A DNA stretch of 64,000 nucleotides from Ostreiculturibacter nitratireducens (lineage in GTDB: Bacteria; Pseudomonadota; Alphaproteobacteria; Rhodobacterales; Rhodobacteraceae), in contig NZ_JAVQHL010000002.1 in assembly GCF_032670585.1 (NCBI RefSeq), positions 1,116,001-1,180,000 of the forward strand. The letters are read 5' to 3'. The translations under genes and the position numbers were made by a program. Each line of letters begins with the position of its first letter. Positions within the stretch are counted from its first letter, which is position 1. Positions 17,793 through 25,084 of this stretch are shown here, in pieces. The notes beneath the pieces are model-generated. The model made no database searches. It was given only the letters and a program-made list of their open reading frames with translations, and was not told where the DNA came from.

Positions 17793-18032
17793 ATGTCACA
17801 CGTCCCGCATGAACTGGCCGAGGATTTTCCGAACCAGGTCGACAAGATCCACGAGCTGAAGGTGTCGAACAACCACTTCGCGGAACTGATGGAAGAGTAC
17901 CACAGGATCAACCGGGAGGTGCATCGGGCCGAGACCAACGTGGAGCCCGTGGAGCAGCTCGCAGAGGTCGAGATGCGCAAGCGCCGCGCAGCGCTGAAGG
18001 ATGAAATCGCCCGGATGCTGGCAGAGGCCTGA
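17793..18032 (+). CDS. YdcH/DUF465 family small protein
   Basis: A 79-residue helical protein starting MSHVPHELAEDFPNQVDKIHELK and continuing with a heptad-like pattern (HFAELMEEYHRINREVHRAE), the DUF465 (YdcH) signature. The molecular role of the family is unknown. AAGGAGA lies seven bases before the ATG. An FNR-type box 59 bases upstream suggests oxygen- or NO-linked control. It stands alone, convergent with pccR, and a GC hairpin at 18041-18063 closes the transcript. Confidence 0.85.
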   Translation: MSHVPHELAEDFPNQVDKIHELKVSNNHFAELMEEYHRINREVHRAETNVEPVEQLAEVEMRKRRAALKDEIARMLAEA

Positions 18033-18040
18033 CCGGAGCC

Positions 18041-18063
18041 GCGGGGGGCTGTCTGCCCCCCGC
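18041..18063. terminator. Hairpin between DUF465 and pccR
   Basis: A perfect nine-base-pair stem (GCGGGGGGC / GCCCCCCGC) with loop TGTCT begins eight bases after the DUF465 stop and lies before the convergent pccR stop. It could end transcripts from both sides, although no long T-run follows on either strand. Confidence 0.55.
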
Positions 18064-18107
18064 ACACCCAGAAGATTTTCCGCCAACAGTGAGGAAGGCT
18101 TGCGGGG

Positions 18108-19508
18108 TCAGGCGATCCCGTAGGGCAGGAGTCCGCGCCGATCTGGGTTCACGTCGAGCCGCCGTTCGAGAGGCGGCACCGATCGCTGGTGGCAATCCTT
18201 CCGTTCGCAGATCCGACACGAAATCCCGATCGGCTCGAAGGCGGCCGCCTTCGTCAGGTCGAGGTCGTCCGCATAGACGAGGTCGCGCGCGTGGCTCACC
18301 TCGCATCCAAGTCCTATCGCGTATCGGCGCACCGGGGCGCGGAACGCTCCACCGGGTTTCGATACGTCCCGGGCGAGGCAGAGATAGCGCACGCCGTCCG
18401 GGGTCTCGGCCAGTTGGCGGAGGAAGCGCGTCGGGGTCTCGAATGCCTGGTGAACGTTCCAGAGCGGGCAGGCCCCGCCGAAGCGGGCGAACTGGAGCCG
18501 TGTCGCGGAGTGGCGCTTCGTGATCGTTCCGGCCTGATCGACGCGCACGAAGAAGAAGGGGATGCCCTTGGCGCCCGGGCGCTGGAGCGTAGACAGCCGG
18601 TGCGCGACCTGCTCGATCGAGGCGCCGAAGCGGTCGGCAAGGCGCTCGAGGTCGTGCCTGGTTTCCCGCGCGGCTTCCAGGAACGCACGATAGGGCAAGA
18701 GCGCCGCCCCGGCGAAGTAGTTCGCCAGGCCGATCTTGGCGATGCCGCGCGCCGTGTCGGACTGGAACCGCGCAAGGTCCAGCGTCGCCTCCAGAAGATC
18801 GTTCTGGGTCATGAGGGCGACCTGGTGCAGGATCTGGAAGCGCCGCGTCGCGGGCGAGGCATTTGCAGAAATCGTGAGAATTCCGTTGATCTTGTCGAAC
18901 TTCCGGAGCGTCGGATCGTTCGAAAACTGCAAGTCCACCCCTTTCACCGCCAGGACGTCCCGCGCCCGTCCCTCCGGGTCGAGGCGGTCGCCGTCGGGCG
19001 CTGCGAAACGTTCCGCTGCGCGGTCGACCGCGTCGATGTAGTTGTCGCAATAGTGAAAGAAGTCGCGCACCTCTTCCCAGGGGGAAGCGATGGTGGCCGC
19101 GTCCTCGCGACCGAGCGCCTCGTCGAGCGAGGCGAGGCGTTCATGCGTCTGCCGGTAGGCGCGATGGAGTTCGAGGAACGCCCGGGCGAGTGCCGGAGCG
19201 TTCGAGGCGGCGAGCCTCAGGTCCGCGAGAGGTGGCGCGGCGTCGGCGAAGACCGGGTCCGCCAGCGCCTCGCGCATGTCGGAGACCAGCCTTTCGGCGT
19301 CGCCGGTCGAAAGCTCGGTCACGTCCAGCCCGAACTCTCCCGCCAGCGCCAGCAGAACCGCGGCCGAGACCGGGCGGTGGTTGTTTTCCATCTGGTTGAG
19401 ATAGGGGAGCGAAACGCCGAGCTTCTCGGCGAAGGCCTTCTGCGTCAGGCCGAGCCTCTGCCGCGTCTCGCGCAGCTTGGCCCCGGCGTAGAGTTTCTGC
19501 GTGGCCAT
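18108..19508 (-). CDS. pccR: Short-chain fatty acyl regulator, PccR-like (ScfR family)
   Basis: A 466-residue regulator with an N-terminal XRE helix-turn-helix (about residues 10-64, LGLTQKAFAEKLGVSLPYL), an IrrE/ImmA-like middle domain whose HExxH zinc motif is degenerate (ILHQVALM), and a C-terminal Cys-rich domain (CRICERKDC). This is the ScfR architecture, where acyl-CoA binding controls carboxylate metabolism. Its place beside pccB, as in Rhodobacter sphaeroides, argues for PccR, the activator of propionyl-CoA carboxylation. An 18-base palindrome lies just before its start and suggests autoregulation. RamB or MccR-like roles are alternatives. Confidence 0.85.
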   Translation of the reverse strand: MATQKLYAGAKLRETRQRLGLTQKAFAEKLGVSLPYLNQMENNHRPVSAAVLLALAGEFGLDVTELSTGDAERLVSDMREALADPVFADAAPPLADLRLAASNAPALARAFLELHRAYRQTHERLASLDEALGREDAATIASPWEEVRDFFHYCDNYIDAVDRAAERFAAPDGDRLDPEGRARDVLAVKGVDLQFSNDPTLRKFDKINGILTISANASPATRRFQILHQVALMTQNDLLEATLDLARFQSDTARGIAKIGLANYFAGAALLPYRAFLEAARETRHDLERLADRFGASIEQVAHRLSTLQRPGAKGIPFFFVRVDQAGTITKRHSATRLQFARFGGACPLWNVHQAFETPTRFLRQLAETPDGVRYLCLARDVSKPGGAFRAPVRRYAIGLGCEVSHARDLVYADDLDLTKAAAFEPIGISCRICERKDCHQRSVPPLERRLDVNPDRRGLLPYGIA

Positions 19509-19528
19509 GTGCGCCTCCGGTTTGCCGC

Positions 19529-19546
19529 TGCAAAGCTAGCTTTGCA
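19529..19546. promoter_or_regulatory. Palindrome at the pccR promoter, probable ScfR-type operator
   Basis: TGCAAAGC-TA-GCTTTGCA is a perfect 18-base palindrome containing the TTTGCA element reported, as I recall, for R. sphaeroides PccR sites (TTTGCAAA repeats). On the minus strand it overlaps a possible promoter TTGCGG-N17-TAGCTT, so binding there could repress pccR. Related half-sites occur before pccB and at 24574. Confidence 0.65.
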
Positions 19547-19564
19547 AACCCGTGCCCGCAAGCC

Positions 19565-20779
19565 TCAGAGGCCGAGCCGCCGATTGCGCCGGATCACCAG
19601 GAGGATCGCCGCAACGGAGGCGGCCGCGGAGGCGGTCATGATGACCAGAAGCGGCATCGCGCCCGAGCCGGGTTTCAGCAGCGCGCCGGCGAGGGCCGAC
19701 AGCGCCGCGCCGCCGCCGATCGTCATGGCGCCGCCGAGGCCGGAGGCGGAGCCCGCGAGCGCCGGCCGGACCGACAGCATCCCGGCATTCGAGTTCGGCA
19801 ACGTGAGGCCATTTCCTATGGCCATGATCCCGACAAAGGGGAAGAACAGCAGCGGATGCGGCGGAAACGCGAGGTCTGCGATCATTGCGAGGGCCAGGGC
19901 GGCCGAGCAGATCACCGAACCCACGAGGACCATCCGGTCGAGCCCGATGCGAACGGAGAACCGGCCGGAGATGAAGTTCCCCAAGGCGTAGCCGATCGCC
20001 GGCGCGGCGAAGTAATAGCCAACCTCGGACGGGGAGAGGTGGAAGACCGAGTCGCCCACGAAGGGCGCTCCCCCGAGATAGGCGAAGAAGGCTCCGGAGG
20101 AGAACGTCGCGGCAAGGCAGTAACCCCAGAATCGGGGCGACGCAATGAGTTCCGGGTATTGCCGCATCTGGGTGGCGAAGGAGGCGCCGGACCGCTGCGA
20201 GGTCTCGCCAAGGTCGCTCCAGACCAGCGCGCCGACGGCGACGGCGAGAACCAGAAGCAGGGAGAAGTTGGCCTGCCAGCCGAAGGTCTCGTCTAGCGCG
20301 CCGCCGATGATCGGGCCGATCATCGGGACGAGCGACATTCCCATCGTGACATAGCCGATCATCGAGGCCGCCTGCGCCCCCGGTACCATGTCCCGAACGA
20401 CGGCGCGTGACAGGACCATCCCGGCGACGACGACGGCCTGTGCCATGCGGAACGCGAGGAACCAGCCCGCCGTCGGGGCGAACAACGTGCCGATCGTCGC
20501 GAGCGCAAAGAGCACAAGTGAGCCAAGGATCACGGGCCGCCTGCCGTAGCGGTCCGACACGGGGCCGATCCCAAGCTGCAGCGCCGCGCTGACGGCAAGG
20601 TAGGCCGACACCGACAGCTGCATGACCGCGTAATCCGCGCCGAAGTAACGCGCCATTCCGGGCAGCGACGGCAGGAAGACGTTCATCGACAGCGCCGACA
20701 GCCCTGCGAGGAGCACCAGCGTCATGATGTGCGGTGGCGTCGCGCGGTCGAATATCCGCGCCTGCGGAAGCGTGGTCAT
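19565..20779 (-). CDS. Bcr/CflA-type multidrug MFS transporter
   Basis: A 404-residue major facilitator with about twelve helices. The loop after helix 2 contains GPVSDRYGRRPVILG, the motif A of proton-driven drug antiporters, and LSRAVVRDMV is typical of the Bcr/CflA branch. Such proteins export bicyclomycin, chloramphenicol, sulfonamides or dipeptides and cysteine. It lies upstream of pccR on the same strand with a 56-base gap containing the pccR palindrome, so the two may be separately transcribed. There is no obvious functional link to propionate metabolism. Confidence 0.88.
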   Translation of the reverse strand: MTTLPQARIFDRATPPHIMTLVLLAGLSALSMNVFLPSLPGMARYFGADYAVMQLSVSAYLAVSAALQLGIGPVSDRYGRRPVILGSLVLFALATIGTLFAPTAGWFLAFRMAQAVVVAGMVLSRAVVRDMVPGAQAASMIGYVTMGMSLVPMIGPIIGGALDETFGWQANFSLLLVLAVAVGALVWSDLGETSQRSGASFATQMRQYPELIASPRFWGYCLAATFSSGAFFAYLGGAPFVGDSVFHLSPSEVGYYFAAPAIGYALGNFISGRFSVRIGLDRMVLVGSVICSAALALAMIADLAFPPHPLLFFPFVGIMAIGNGLTLPNSNAGMLSVRPALAGSASGLGGAMTIGGGAALSALAGALLKPGSGAMPLLVIMTASAAASVAAILLVIRRNRRLGL

Positions 20780-20826
20780 TGCCGACAGCTAGACCCGGGC
20801 CCGCGCATTGTCCACCAGGAAACGCT

Positions 20827-21177
20827 TCAGCCCCAGTCGTGGAAGATGAACCAGGCGCCACCCGCGATCAGGGTGAAGCCGACGCCGTGCTGCCAGGTGA
20901 TGCGCTCGCCGAGGTAGGTCCATGAAAAGATGGCGAAAACCGACAGGGTGATGACTTCCTGGATAGTCTTCAGTTGCGCGGCCGAGAAATGCCCGTGCCC
21001 GATGCGGTTCGCGGGCACCTGAAGGACATACTCGAAGAAGGCGATGCCCCAGCTCAGGACGATCACGACGAGGAGTGGTGCGGCCTTGAACTTCAGATGG
21101 CCATACCAGGCGAAGGTCATGAATACGTTCGAGGCGAGGAGGAGCCCGATGGTGAGGAGCGGAACGGGAAGCGACAC
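20827..21177 (-). CDS. DMT family protein, DUF486
   Basis: A 116-residue four-helix membrane protein matching the DUF486 family of the drug/metabolite transporter superfamily. Conserved pieces are SNVFMTFAWYGHLKF, FFEYVLQVPANRIG and EVITLSVFAIFSWTYLGE. Transport function is presumed but no substrate is known. It reads away from pccB, and the 185-base gap between them holds the pccB promoter region. Confidence 0.85.
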   Translation of the reverse strand: MSLPVPLLTIGLLLASNVFMTFAWYGHLKFKAAPLLVVIVLSWGIAFFEYVLQVPANRIGHGHFSAAQLKTIQEVITLSVFAIFSWTYLGERITWQHGVGFTLIAGGAWFIFHDWG

Positions 21178-21246
21178 GGATGGCCTCTACGCGTGGAGAA
21201 TTCCGATTTGCTACGGCATGCTGCGGCGCTTCGCCAGAGGGTTGAA

Positions 21247-21328
21247 TTTGCGGATTTGCAATTCGCAGCAAACCTCTTGCCAATACTATGCAAATTTTCC
21301 CAAAACCGCTTTGCCGCGCGGCTGCAAG
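21247..21328. promoter_or_regulatory. Cluster of TTTGC/GCAAA half-sites upstream of pccB
   Basis: The gap before pccB contains TTTGCGGA and TTTGCAAT head to tail (21247-21262), AGCAAA (21267-21272), TATGCAAA (21287-21294) and TTTGCCGCGCGGCTGCAA (21310-21327). These resemble the TTTGCAAA elements of ScfR regulators and the palindrome at pccR. Several partial sites before the target gene fit activation of pccB by PccR. Exact site boundaries cannot be fixed by eye. Confidence 0.5.
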
Positions 21329-21330
21329 GA

Positions 21331-21336
21331 TATAGT
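21331..21336 (+). promoter_or_regulatory. Candidate -10 element of the pccB promoter
   Basis: TATAGT (five of six consensus bases) lies 27 bases before the pccB ATG and just after the last TTTGC-type site. There is no good -35 hexamer at 17 bases, as expected for an activator-dependent promoter. Confidence 0.45.
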
Positions 21337-21362
21337 CTGCCCCGAAATTCTCGGGAGGGACC

Positions 21363-22895
21363 ATGAAGGACATCCTGCAACAGCTGGAAGACCGCCGCAC
21401 GACCGCACGTATGGGTGGCGGCCAGCGCCGGATCGAGGCGCAGCACTCCAAGGGCAAGCTGACGGCACGCGAACGGATCGAGCTTCTGCTCGACGAGGGC
21501 TCCTTCGAGGAGTTCGACATGTTCGTGGCGCACCGCTGCACCGATTTCGGGATGGAGGCGGACCGCCCCGCGGGCGACGGCGTGGTCACGGGCTGGGGCA
21601 CCGTTAACGGCCGGCAGGTGTATGTCTTCTCCCAGGACTTCACGGTCTTCGGGGGCTCGCTTTCCGAAACCCATGCCCAGAAGATCTGCAAGATCATGGA
21701 CATGGCGATGCAGAACGGGGCCCCGGTGATCGGCATCAACGATTCCGGCGGGGCGCGGATCCAGGAGGGCGTCGCCTCGCTCGCGGGCTATGCCGAGGTG
21801 TTCCAGCGCAACATCATGGCTTCCGGCGTCGTCCCCCAGATCAGCGTCATCATGGGCCCCTGCGCGGGCGGCGCGGTCTATTCGCCAGCGATGACCGACT
21901 TCATCTTCATGGTGAAGGACACGTCCTACATGTTCGTCACCGGCCCCGACGTCGTGAAGACCGTGACGAACGAGATCGTGACGGCGGAGGAGCTTGGCGG
22001 TGCGTCGACGCACACGAGGAAGTCCTCCGTCGCCGATGGCGCCTTCGAGAACGACGTCGAGGCGCTTTCCGAAATCCGTCGCCTGATCGATTTCCTGCCG
22101 CTGTCGAACCGCAGCCCGATCCCTGTCCGGCCGTTCTTCGACGATCCTGCGCGGCTCGAGATGAGCCTCGACAGCCTGATCCCGGATAACCCCAACCAGC
22201 CCTACGACATGAAGGAGCTGATCCTGAAGGTCGCGGACGAGAGCGACTTCTACGAGATCCAGAAAGACTTCGCCGCCAACATCGTTACCGGCTTCATCCG
22301 GATCGAAGGGCGTTCCGTCGGCGTGGTCGCGAACCAGCCGATGGTGCTGGCGGGTTGCCTCGACATCGACGCCTCACGCAAGGCCGCGCGCTTCGTGCGC
22401 TTCTGCGATGCGTTCGAAATCCCGATCCTGACCTTCGTAGACGTGCCGGGCTTCCTGCCGGGCACGGGCCAGGAATACGGCGGCGTCATCAAGCATGGCG
22501 CGAAGCTTCTCTTCGCCTACGGCGAGGCGACGGTTCCGAAGGTAACGGTCATCACCCGCAAGGCTTACGGCGGGGCCTACGACGTCATGGCCTCGAAGCA
22601 CCTCAGGGGTGACTTCAACTACGCCTGGCCGACGGCGGAGATCGCGGTGATGGGCGCAAAGGGCGCGGTGGAGATCCTCTACCGCTCCGAACTCGGCGAC
22701 GCCCACAAGATCGCGCAGCGGACGAAGAATTACGAGGACCGCTTCGCCAATCCCTTCGTCGCCGCAGAGAAAGGGTTCATCGACGAGGTCATCATGCCGC
22801 ATTCGACCCGCAAGCGCGTCGCCCGCGCCTTCGCGTCGCTGCGCAACAAGAAGCTTTCGAACCCCTGGAAGAAGCACGACAACATCCCGCTCTGA
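21363..22895 (+). CDS. pccB: Propionyl-CoA carboxylase beta subunit (carboxyltransferase) PccB
   Basis: A 510-residue carboxyltransferase subunit that moves the carboxyl from biotin to propionyl-CoA to form methylmalonyl-CoA. Conserved acyl-CoA-binding and oxyanion segments are INDSGGARIQEGV (about residue 125), GPCAGGAVYSPAMTDF (about 160) and, in the second crotonase-like half, DVPGFLPGTGQEYGG and RKAYGGAYDVMASK. GGGAGGG lies just before the ATG. It is downstream of a candidate activator-dependent promoter and is separated from pccA by about 2.2 kb of small genes, a layout common in Rhodobacteraceae. Confidence 0.95.
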   Translation: MKDILQQLEDRRTTARMGGGQRRIEAQHSKGKLTARERIELLLDEGSFEEFDMFVAHRCTDFGMEADRPAGDGVVTGWGTVNGRQVYVFSQDFTVFGGSLSETHAQKICKIMDMAMQNGAPVIGINDSGGARIQEGVASLAGYAEVFQRNIMASGVVPQISVIMGPCAGGAVYSPAMTDFIFMVKDTSYMFVTGPDVVKTVTNEIVTAEELGGASTHTRKSSVADGAFENDVEALSEIRRLIDFLPLSNRSPIPVRPFFDDPARLEMSLDSLIPDNPNQPYDMKELILKVADESDFYEIQKDFAANIVTGFIRIEGRSVGVVANQPMVLAGCLDIDASRKAARFVRFCDAFEIPILTFVDVPGFLPGTGQEYGGVIKHGAKLLFAYGEATVPKVTVITRKAYGGAYDVMASKHLRGDFNYAWPTAEIAVMGAKGAVEILYRSELGDAHKIAQRTKNYEDRFANPFVAAEKGFIDEVIMPHSTRKRVARAFASLRNKKLSNPWKKHDNIPL

Positions 22896-22898
22896 TCG

Positions 22899-23300
22899 AT
22901 GCACCGTCTCGGACGCAGCCTGGCCGCGCTGACGCTCGCGTCGGCGCCAGCCCACGCGGAGGACCTCATCGAGGTTCCTTCCGGGCAGGCTGTGACCTAC
23001 GTCGACACGGTGAACACCGCGCCGGGGCCTGAAGGGTTCACGATCCGCTTCCGCTTCCTGGCTCCGGCGATCGCGCGTGACGGCGGCACCGTGAGCGCGG
23101 AGGATGCTCTCGCCGACATGGCATTCCTATGCGATACCTATGCGCTGCCGCGGATCGCAAATCCCGGTCCGCAGCCCGAGCAAGTCATCATTTCGCTCTC
23201 CGACCGGCCCGTTCCGTTCGGAGAGGCCGACCCGGAAGCGACGCAGTTCTTCGAGGCATTCCGCCCCGTCGATGGCATCTGCGTATGGGAGGCATTCTGA
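22899..23300 (+). CDS. DUF6497-like small exported protein
   Basis: A 133-residue protein starting three bases after pccB, probably coupled to it, as no separate ribosome site is evident. Residues 1-20 look like a signal peptide ending SAPAHA. The mature part has EVPSGQAVTYVDTV, IRFRFLAPAIARDGG, ADMAFLCDTYALPR and a closing block VIISLSDRPVPFGEADPEATQFF. I associate this pattern with the DUF6497 family that commonly neighbours pccB in Rhodobacteraceae; its function is unknown. A periplasmic location follows from the signal peptide. Confidence 0.75.
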   Translation: MHRLGRSLAALTLASAPAHAEDLIEVPSGQAVTYVDTVNTAPGPEGFTIRFRFLAPAIARDGGTVSAEDALADMAFLCDTYALPRIANPGPQPEQVIISLSDRPVPFGEADPEATQFFEAFRPVDGICVWEAF

Positions 23301-23460
23301 TGATCGGCAACACGGAATTCTACGCGGTGCTTGCGGGATACCCTTTACTATACTTGGTGGATATGATTCCGTGGAACGGCGCTCCGGTTGCGAGAAGATC
23401 AGACCTGAGGCGGCGTGCCAATCCATCGTGGTGCGCCAAGAAACTTGAATGGAGTTCAAA

Positions 23461-23580
23461 ATGTCGAAAAAAGCCCTCCTTGCCGTCGCGCTCGTCGCGT
23501 TTGTTGCCGCCTGCGCCCAGCAGCCCGAGCCGGCTCCGGAGCCGGTCACGGTCGAGCCTGTTCAGACCGGCAAGTACTGA
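23461..23580 (+). CDS. Small lipoprotein (39 aa)
   Basis: A very short gene: MSKKALLAVALVAFVAACAQ followed by a proline/glutamate-rich tail (QPEPAPEPVTVEPVQ) ending TGKY. The lipobox VAAC gives a mature peptide of about 22 residues anchored by its N-terminal Cys. Comparable tiny lipoproteins occur at this position in related genomes to my knowledge. Function unknown. The ATG has a GGAG ten bases upstream, and a strong hairpin at 23590-23613 follows ten bases after the stop, supporting a real short transcript. Confidence 0.7.
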   Translation: MSKKALLAVALVAFVAACAQQPEPAPEPVTVEPVQTGKY

Positions 23581-23589
23581 TACCCGGCT

Positions 23590-23613
23590 GGGGCGGGCCG
23601 GACAGCCCGCCCC
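23590..23613 (+). terminator. Hairpin terminator after the small lipoprotein gene
   Basis: A perfect nine-base-pair stem (GGGGCGGGC / GCCCGCCCC) with a six-base loop, followed by ATT, begins ten bases after the stop at 23580. It would end transcription from pccB and the lipoprotein gene. Confidence 0.65.
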
Positions 23614-24054
23614 ATTCACCACGTGCAGGTTGGTCTGTGCGTCGGGCGTCGCTCAGTCGCCCGGTATTGACGTTCGCCCCGGGGAGTCTTCCGACTGCCT
23701 GAGATCGGGCGCATTCGCAACGCCGCTGCTCCGTTCGCGCCCGAGTCATTCGCTCCCGAGTCAATCGTGCCTAGCCCCGCTGGCATTGCGTTCGGCGAAG
23801 CCATTGCCGAGTCGCGACTGCTCCGGCAGCCGCTTTCCAGCATCTCTCTGGAAGAACCGCCGATCTGCGAGGATCTCTTCCGCGAAGCAGGCCGGCCCGA
23901 GATCAACGGAAAAATCCCCGGAATTCCGCCGTTCATCTGCCCGCAACCACCGCCCCGCGATGAAGACGGCAACGACCGGCCCATTCCGGCCAGACAACCG
24001 ACTGGGGCAGCCCGCTGATATCGGCCCGGCCCTTTTCTCCCAAGGAGGGGGGCC
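23614..24054. other. Intergenic stretch without a convincing gene
   Basis: About 440 bases between the hairpin and the next gene. A rightward frame from a GTG at 23767 to 24018 could encode 83 proline-rich, acidic residues but lacks a ribosome site and any recognisable motif. A short direct repeat, CCGAGTCA-W-TCG, occurs twice around 23740-23768. No promoter stands out except the Shine-Dalgarno AAGGAGGG at 24042-24049, which belongs to the next gene. It may be decayed coding sequence. Confidence 0.4.
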
Positions 24055-24438
24055 ATGCTGAAGCATCGTGGGTTCCCGGGCAGGCTGCCCGGGACTGATT
24101 ACCAGTTCACCATCCGGCGGGCGAACCCGAAGGGCGCCACACGGATCTTCGCCCGTGAGCGTTTCAAGGACCGGAGTCCCGCCGACCGGCGCGCGGATGC
24201 TGCCTTCATGGCCGCTCTGTGGGACCATTTCGGAGAGGAGCCGTTCGAGCGCGGCAACCTGGACGCGGGCCGACTGTCGTGGCTCTTCGGCCGCGAAGTG
24301 GTGCCGGCCGGGCCGGACTTCGACGCCGAAAGCTATGACGCTCTGCTGAGAATCGACCTGCCGCGCGCACAGGCCGCCTTCCCGGAGGTTTTCGAATCCG
24401 AGGAGGAATGGGACGAAGACGACGAGGATTGGGCATGA
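24055..24438 (+). CDS. Unrecognised acidic-tail protein
   Basis: A 127-residue protein I do not recognise. It begins MLKHRGFPGRLPGTDYQ and has a basic middle (RIFARERFKDRSPADRR) followed by FMAALWDHFGEEPFERGNL. It ends in a strongly acidic tail (ESEEEWDEDDEDWA), an arrangement seen in some nucleic-acid or ribosome-associated proteins. A strong Shine-Dalgarno (AAGGAGGG) six bases before the ATG supports expression. No signal peptide or membrane helix is present, so it is probably cytoplasmic. It lies in the gap between pccB and pccA and is followed by a terminator-like hairpin at 24607-24638. Confidence 0.65.
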   Translation: MLKHRGFPGRLPGTDYQFTIRRANPKGATRIFARERFKDRSPADRRADAAFMAALWDHFGEEPFERGNLDAGRLSWLFGREVVPAGPDFDAESYDALLRIDLPRAQAAFPEVFESEEEWDEDDEDWA

Positions 24439-24573
24439 ATCCGCTGACCCCGCCGGAGAAACGGCAGCTTCCTGCCGGATGCTTCGCGGGTCGCGAATTC
24501 GTCTTTGATCGCGAAGGCTTCCACGGCCATTCTGGCTGTGGGGCGGGTTCCTCCAGCAACGACCCCGCCTTGG

Positions 24574-24581
24574 TTTGCAAA
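24574..24581. promoter_or_regulatory. Single TTTGCAAA palindrome, possible PccR half-site
   Basis: The exact octamer TTTGCAAA occurs once in the GC-rich gap upstream of the small lipoprotein and pccA genes. It matches the core of the pccR-promoter palindrome. Alone it may be a weak site or chance; its position in the propionate locus is the main support. Confidence 0.35.
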
Positions 24582-24606
24582 AACCGTTACCCTTCCCCTT
24601 CCCTAA

Positions 24607-24638
24607 GGCCTGGCCCCTTTCGGGTCAGGCCGCCTTTT
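24607..24638 (+). terminator. Intrinsic terminator after the acidic-tail gene
   Basis: A ten-base stem with one G-T wobble (GGCCTGGCCC / GGGTCAGGCC), loop CTTTC, followed by GCCTTTT. It ends transcription arriving from the gene at 24055-24438. Confidence 0.65.
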
Positions 24639-24763
24639 CCGGGTAGCCGGCGCGGTCGGCAAAGCGCCGCCTATGGCGGCGAAGCGTGTCGAATCTTGTT
24701 TTCGTCCGCCGCGAATGCAGTAAAACTCCCGCGCATAACAACCCTTGCTGGAGGCAGCTTATC

Positions 24764-24964
24764 ATGCGGATCACGAAACTCGTTCTCGCCCTCGCCATCG
24801 CGACCGGTCTTTCCGGTTGCCTCGAAACCGATAGCGAGCGCGCTCTCGCCGGCGCGGCTGCCGGCGCGGTCGTCGCCGACGCTTTCGACGCCAACGTTCT
24901 CGCCGGCGCTGCTGCCGGCGCTGCTGGCGGCGCGCTCTGCGACGACGTCCGACTCTGCCGCTGA
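24764..24964 (+). CDS. Small glycine-zipper lipoprotein (66 aa)
   Basis: Starts MRITKLVLALAIATGLSGC, a signal peptide with lipobox LSGC. It continues with two alanine/glycine repeats (ALAGAAAGAVVADAFDAN and VLAGAAAGAAGGALC) typical of YMGG-like glycine-zipper outer-membrane-associated peptides, and ends DDVRLCR with two Cys that could pair. GGAGG lies nine bases upstream of the ATG at 24764. A perfect terminator at 25000-25037 follows, so it is a monocistronic transcript between the pcc genes. Function unknown; an envelope-stabilising role is possible from family resemblance. Confidence 0.75.
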   Translation: MRITKLVLALAIATGLSGCLETDSERALAGAAAGAVVADAFDANVLAGAAAGAAGGALCDDVRLCR

Positions 24965-24999
24965 TCCGGCCGGGCTTCGGCCCCAGGCCAATCTTCATG

Positions 25000-25037
25000 A
25001 CGCCACCGGAGCTCGCCGCTCCGGTGGCGTTTTCGTT
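25000..25037 (+). terminator. Strong intrinsic terminator before pccA
   Basis: A perfect 12-base-pair stem (ACGCCACCGGAG / CTCCGGTGGCGT) with a seven-base loop, followed by TTTCGTTTCC. It is the clearest terminator in the window and lies only 48 bases before the pccA start, so pccA needs its own promoter or read-through. Confidence 0.85.
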
Positions 25038-25084
25038 TCCGCGACCGGGGGCGAACCCCGGCGCGATTTCCGCAAGGGGACAGC

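Larger units (their letters stand above)
24439..24763. other. Intergenic stretch with terminator and one TTTGCAAA site
   Basis: About 325 bases before the second small lipoprotein gene. It contains the palindrome TTTGCAAA at 24574-24581 and the hairpin at 24607-24638. A frame starting at an ATG overlapping the previous stop (24435) stays open, but it runs through both elements and lacks coding character, so I do not call it. Confidence 0.5.

Noticed and set aside
23349..23354. TATACT as a promoter -10 for the 39-residue lipoprotein
   Set aside because: No acceptable -35 hexamer at 16-18 bases and the leader would be over 90 bases; not enough to call a promoter.
23767..24018. Possible 83-residue gene starting at GTG
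   Set aside because: No ribosome site, no conserved motif, mixed third-position composition. Left as ambiguous non-coding or decayed sequence.
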